Assembly: GCA_021153325.1 (NCBI GenBank)
Contig: JAGKTQ010000014.1
Coordinates: 1-64,000 of the forward strand
Direction of reading: 5' to 3'
Source: Lachnospiraceae bacterium
GTDB taxonomy: Bacteria > Bacillota > Clostridia > Lachnospirales > Lachnospiraceae
Length of the DNA: 64,000 bases
Shown piece by piece: positions 62,339 to 64,000 of the stretch (position 1 is its first letter; each line of letters begins with the position of its first letter). Both the position numbers and the translations under genes were made by a program. The notes beneath the pieces are model-generated. The model did no database searches, was not told the DNA's origin, and saw nothing but the letters and a program-made list of their open reading frames with translations.

Positions 62339-64000
62339 TTATTCGTCAAAGGAATCTACGAAATCCTCTTCCGTTTCTTCTGCATAAAACTCTTCGTCTT
62401 CTGCATAAAACTCTTCGTCTTCTGCTACTTCGTCTTCTGCGCTTACCAGTTCTCCGCTTTCTGTATCAAATTCCTGTTTCTGGTAACCCATAGAGCCTAA
62501 AGAATCAGCTTCGTAGTCATAATTCTTGGAATCACCTTCGATTTCATAACGGTAATCTGTTTCACCGTATTCGATCGTTTCCATAATTTCAACCTCTGTC
62601 TGATCTTCACGAAGTACACGCACATCCAGTCCAAGTGACTGTAATTCTTTCAGTAATACCTTGAAGGATTCAGGGATTCCCGGTTCAGGAATATTTTCAC
62701 CCTTAATAATCGCTTCATAAGTCTTAACACGTCCGATAACATCATCGGATTTCACTGTCAAGATTTCCTGCAATGTATAAGATGCACCATAAGCTTCCAG
62801 TGCCCAAACTTCCATTTCACCAAAACGCTGTCCACCGAACTGTGCTTTACCACCTAACGGCTGCTGTGTTACTAAGGAGTAAGGACCAGTTGAACGTGCA
62901 TGGATCTTATCATCTACTAAGTGGTGGAGTTTCAAGTAATGCATGTGTCCAATTGTTACTGGGCCATCGAAATATTCACCTGTTCTACCATCACGTAATC
63001 TTACTTTACCATCTCTGGAAATCGGAACACCCTTCCATACTTCTCTGTGATCACGGTTATCAGATAAATACTGCATAACCTCTGGAAGTAATTCCTCTTC
63101 ATGTTTGCTTGTGAAAGTATCTGCATTTGCATCATATTCTACACCAGCCTTCTGTGCTTCTGCTTTGGCTTCTTCTGCATCAAAAGGAAGGTTTACATAA
63201 TCATTAGCCAAATCCAGTGTATCCATAATATCTTTTTCGTTTGCACCATCGAATACCGGTGTTGCTACGTTAAAGCCAAGAGCTTTCGCTGCAAGACTCA
63301 AATGGATCTCCAGTACCTGTCCAATGTTCATACGGGAAGGTACACCCAAAGGATTCAGTACGATATCAAGAGGACGACCATTTGGCAGATATGGCATATC
63401 TTCTACTGGAAGTACACGGGAAACAACACCCTTGTTACCATGACGACCAGCCATCTTATCACCAACGGAAATCTTTCTCTTCTGTGCGATGTAAATTCTT
63501 ACAGCCTGATTTACACCAGGAGATAATTCATCACCATTTTCTCTTGTAAATACTTTTGCATCTACAACAATACCATATTCACCATGAGGTACTTTCAAAG
63601 AAGTATCTCTTACTTCTCTTGCTTTTTCACCGAAAATAGCACGAAGAAGTCTTTCTTCAGCTGTCAGTTCTGTTTCTCCCTTAGGAGTTACTTTACCAAC
63701 AAGAATATCACCGGCACGAACCTCTGCACCGATACGGATAATTCCTCTGTCATCCAGATCTTTTAATGCATCATCACCAACACCTGGAACATCTCTTGTG
63801 ATCTCTTCCGGTCCTAATTTGGTATCACGTGCTTCTGCTTCGTATTCTTCAATATGAACGGAAGTATAAACATCTTCCTGTACTAATCTTTCACTTAATA
63901 AAACAGCATCTTCGTAGTTGTAACCTTCCCATGTCATGAAACCGATCAATGGGTTCTTACCAAGAGCAAGTTCTCCTTCATGAGTAGAAGGACCATCTGC
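62339..64000 (-). CDS. rpoB: DNA-directed RNA polymerase subunit beta (C-terminal part)
   Basis: The gene enters from the right edge in frame; 553 residues are visible. ADGPSTHEGELALGKNPL begins the window, followed by GDKMAGRHGNKGVVS, EDMPYLPNGRPLDIVLNPLGVPSRMN and GGKAQFGGQRFGEMEVWALEAYGA, the conserved regions near the active site. The C terminus extends past the family core with about 70 acidic residues, including a perfect 21-bp tandem duplication. The rifampicin-binding region lies outside the window. Confidence 0.97.
   Translation of the reverse strand, partial: ADGPSTHEGELALGKNPLIGFMTWEGYNYEDAVLLSERLVQEDVYTSVHIEEYEAEARDTKLGPEEITRDVPGVGDDALKDLDDRGIIRIGAEVRAGDILVGKVTPKGETELTAEERLLRAIFGEKAREVRDTSLKVPHGEYGIVVDAKVFTRENGDELSPGVNQAVRIYIAQKRKISVGDKMAGRHGNKGVVSRVLPVEDMPYLPNGRPLDIVLNPLGVPSRMNIGQVLEIHLSLAAKALGFNVATPVFDGANEKDIMDTLDLANDYVNLPFDAEEAKAEAQKAGVEYDANADTFTSKHEEELLPEVMQYLSDNRDHREVWKGVPISRDGKVRLRDGRTGEYFDGPVTIGHMHYLKLHHLVDDKIHARSTGPYSLVTQQPLGGKAQFGGQRFGEMEVWALEAYGASYTLQEILTVKSDDVIGRVKTYEAIIKGENIPEPGIPESFKVLLKELQSLGLDVRVLREDQTEVEIMETIEYGETDYRYEIEGDSKNYDYEADSLGSMGYQKQEFDTESGELVSAEDEVAEDEEFYAEDEEFYAEETEEDFVDSFDE
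62372..62413. repeat. 21-bp tandem duplication in the rpoB tail
   Basis: The unit TTCTGCATAAAACTCTTCGTC occurs twice in a row, encoding EDEEFYA-EDEEFYA in the acidic C-terminal extension. A third, diverged unit (EVAEDEE) adjoins it. This is a slippage-prone site in an essential gene. Confidence 0.7.

Noticed and set aside
1..64000. tRNA or rRNA genes, or an origin of replication
   Set aside because: No cloverleaf, rRNA segment or cluster of origin boxes was recognised on reading both strands; short or degenerate ones could have been missed.

Overview
The window looks like a chromosomal segment of a motile, low-GC Gram-positive anaerobe, most likely a Lachnospiraceae member (Agathobacter/Roseburia/Lachnospira/Butyrivibrio-like). 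The grounds are an FliW/CsrA/FlaG/FliS/FliD flagellar block of Firmicutes type, TAAA-N15-nCCGATA sigma-28 promoters, strong AGGAGG ribosome binding sites, an rpoB-rpoC pair with an acidic RpoB tail, and a large cluster of LicD, CgeB-like and GT2 transferases. Genus is not resolved. Almost everything from 64 kb down to 12 kb is on the minus strand.

Layout. (1) 1-11.84 kb is an accessory, defence-like island: a PLD-helicase with a coupled small HTH protein, two metallophosphoesterases bracketed by a family of covarying palindromes, a type I toxin-antitoxin pair, XRE regulators, an apparent three-hairpin small RNA with its own promoter and terminator, an XRE/ImmA pair followed by phage-like genes, and a TIR-like protein next to a DUF234-type ATPase. 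It stops abruptly against a 47-codon coiled-coil tail, probably from a chemotaxis receptor, which keeps its terminator. (2) 12-44 kb is a surface-glycan / flagellin-modification cluster: glf and an internally deleted galactofuranosyltransferase-like gene, an Rpn-type PD-(D/E)XK element, a frameshifted nucleotidyltransferase, methyltransferases, GT2, GT8, WbsX, MptE/Maf-like and CgeB-like transferases, two LicD enzymes, and three unusual fusions (cytidylyltransferase-oxidoreductase, cytidylyltransferase-PLP enzyme, LicD-methyltransferase). (3) 44-55 kb is the late flagellar region: flagellin, fliT-like, fliS, fliD, flaG, csrA, fliW, flgL, two flgK, flgN and flgM. Three sigma-28 promoters are visible, and the flagellin leader carries a probable CsrA hairpin. 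(4) 55.3-58.5 kb is a plus-strand three-gene unit: a membrane protein, a radical SAM/SPASM enzyme with an N-terminal PqqD-like region, and an exported or membrane protein whose tail contains six Cys-Ala repeats. (5) 58.6-64 kb is rpoC and the 3' part of rpoB.

How the parts fit. The sigma-28/FlgM and CsrA/FliW circuits set the timing of flagellin production, and the adjacent transferases probably decorate flagellin or the envelope. The fused cytidylyltransferase-PLP, LicD and methyltransferase modules suggest that a phospho-amino-alcohol (phosphoethanolamine/phosphocholine-like) substituent is made and attached. The radical SAM/Cys-Ala unit is the best candidate here for a little-described protein-modification system, and the small RNA at 5127-5314 is the best candidate for an undescribed RNA. 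All functional statements come from motifs and context; no database search was run.
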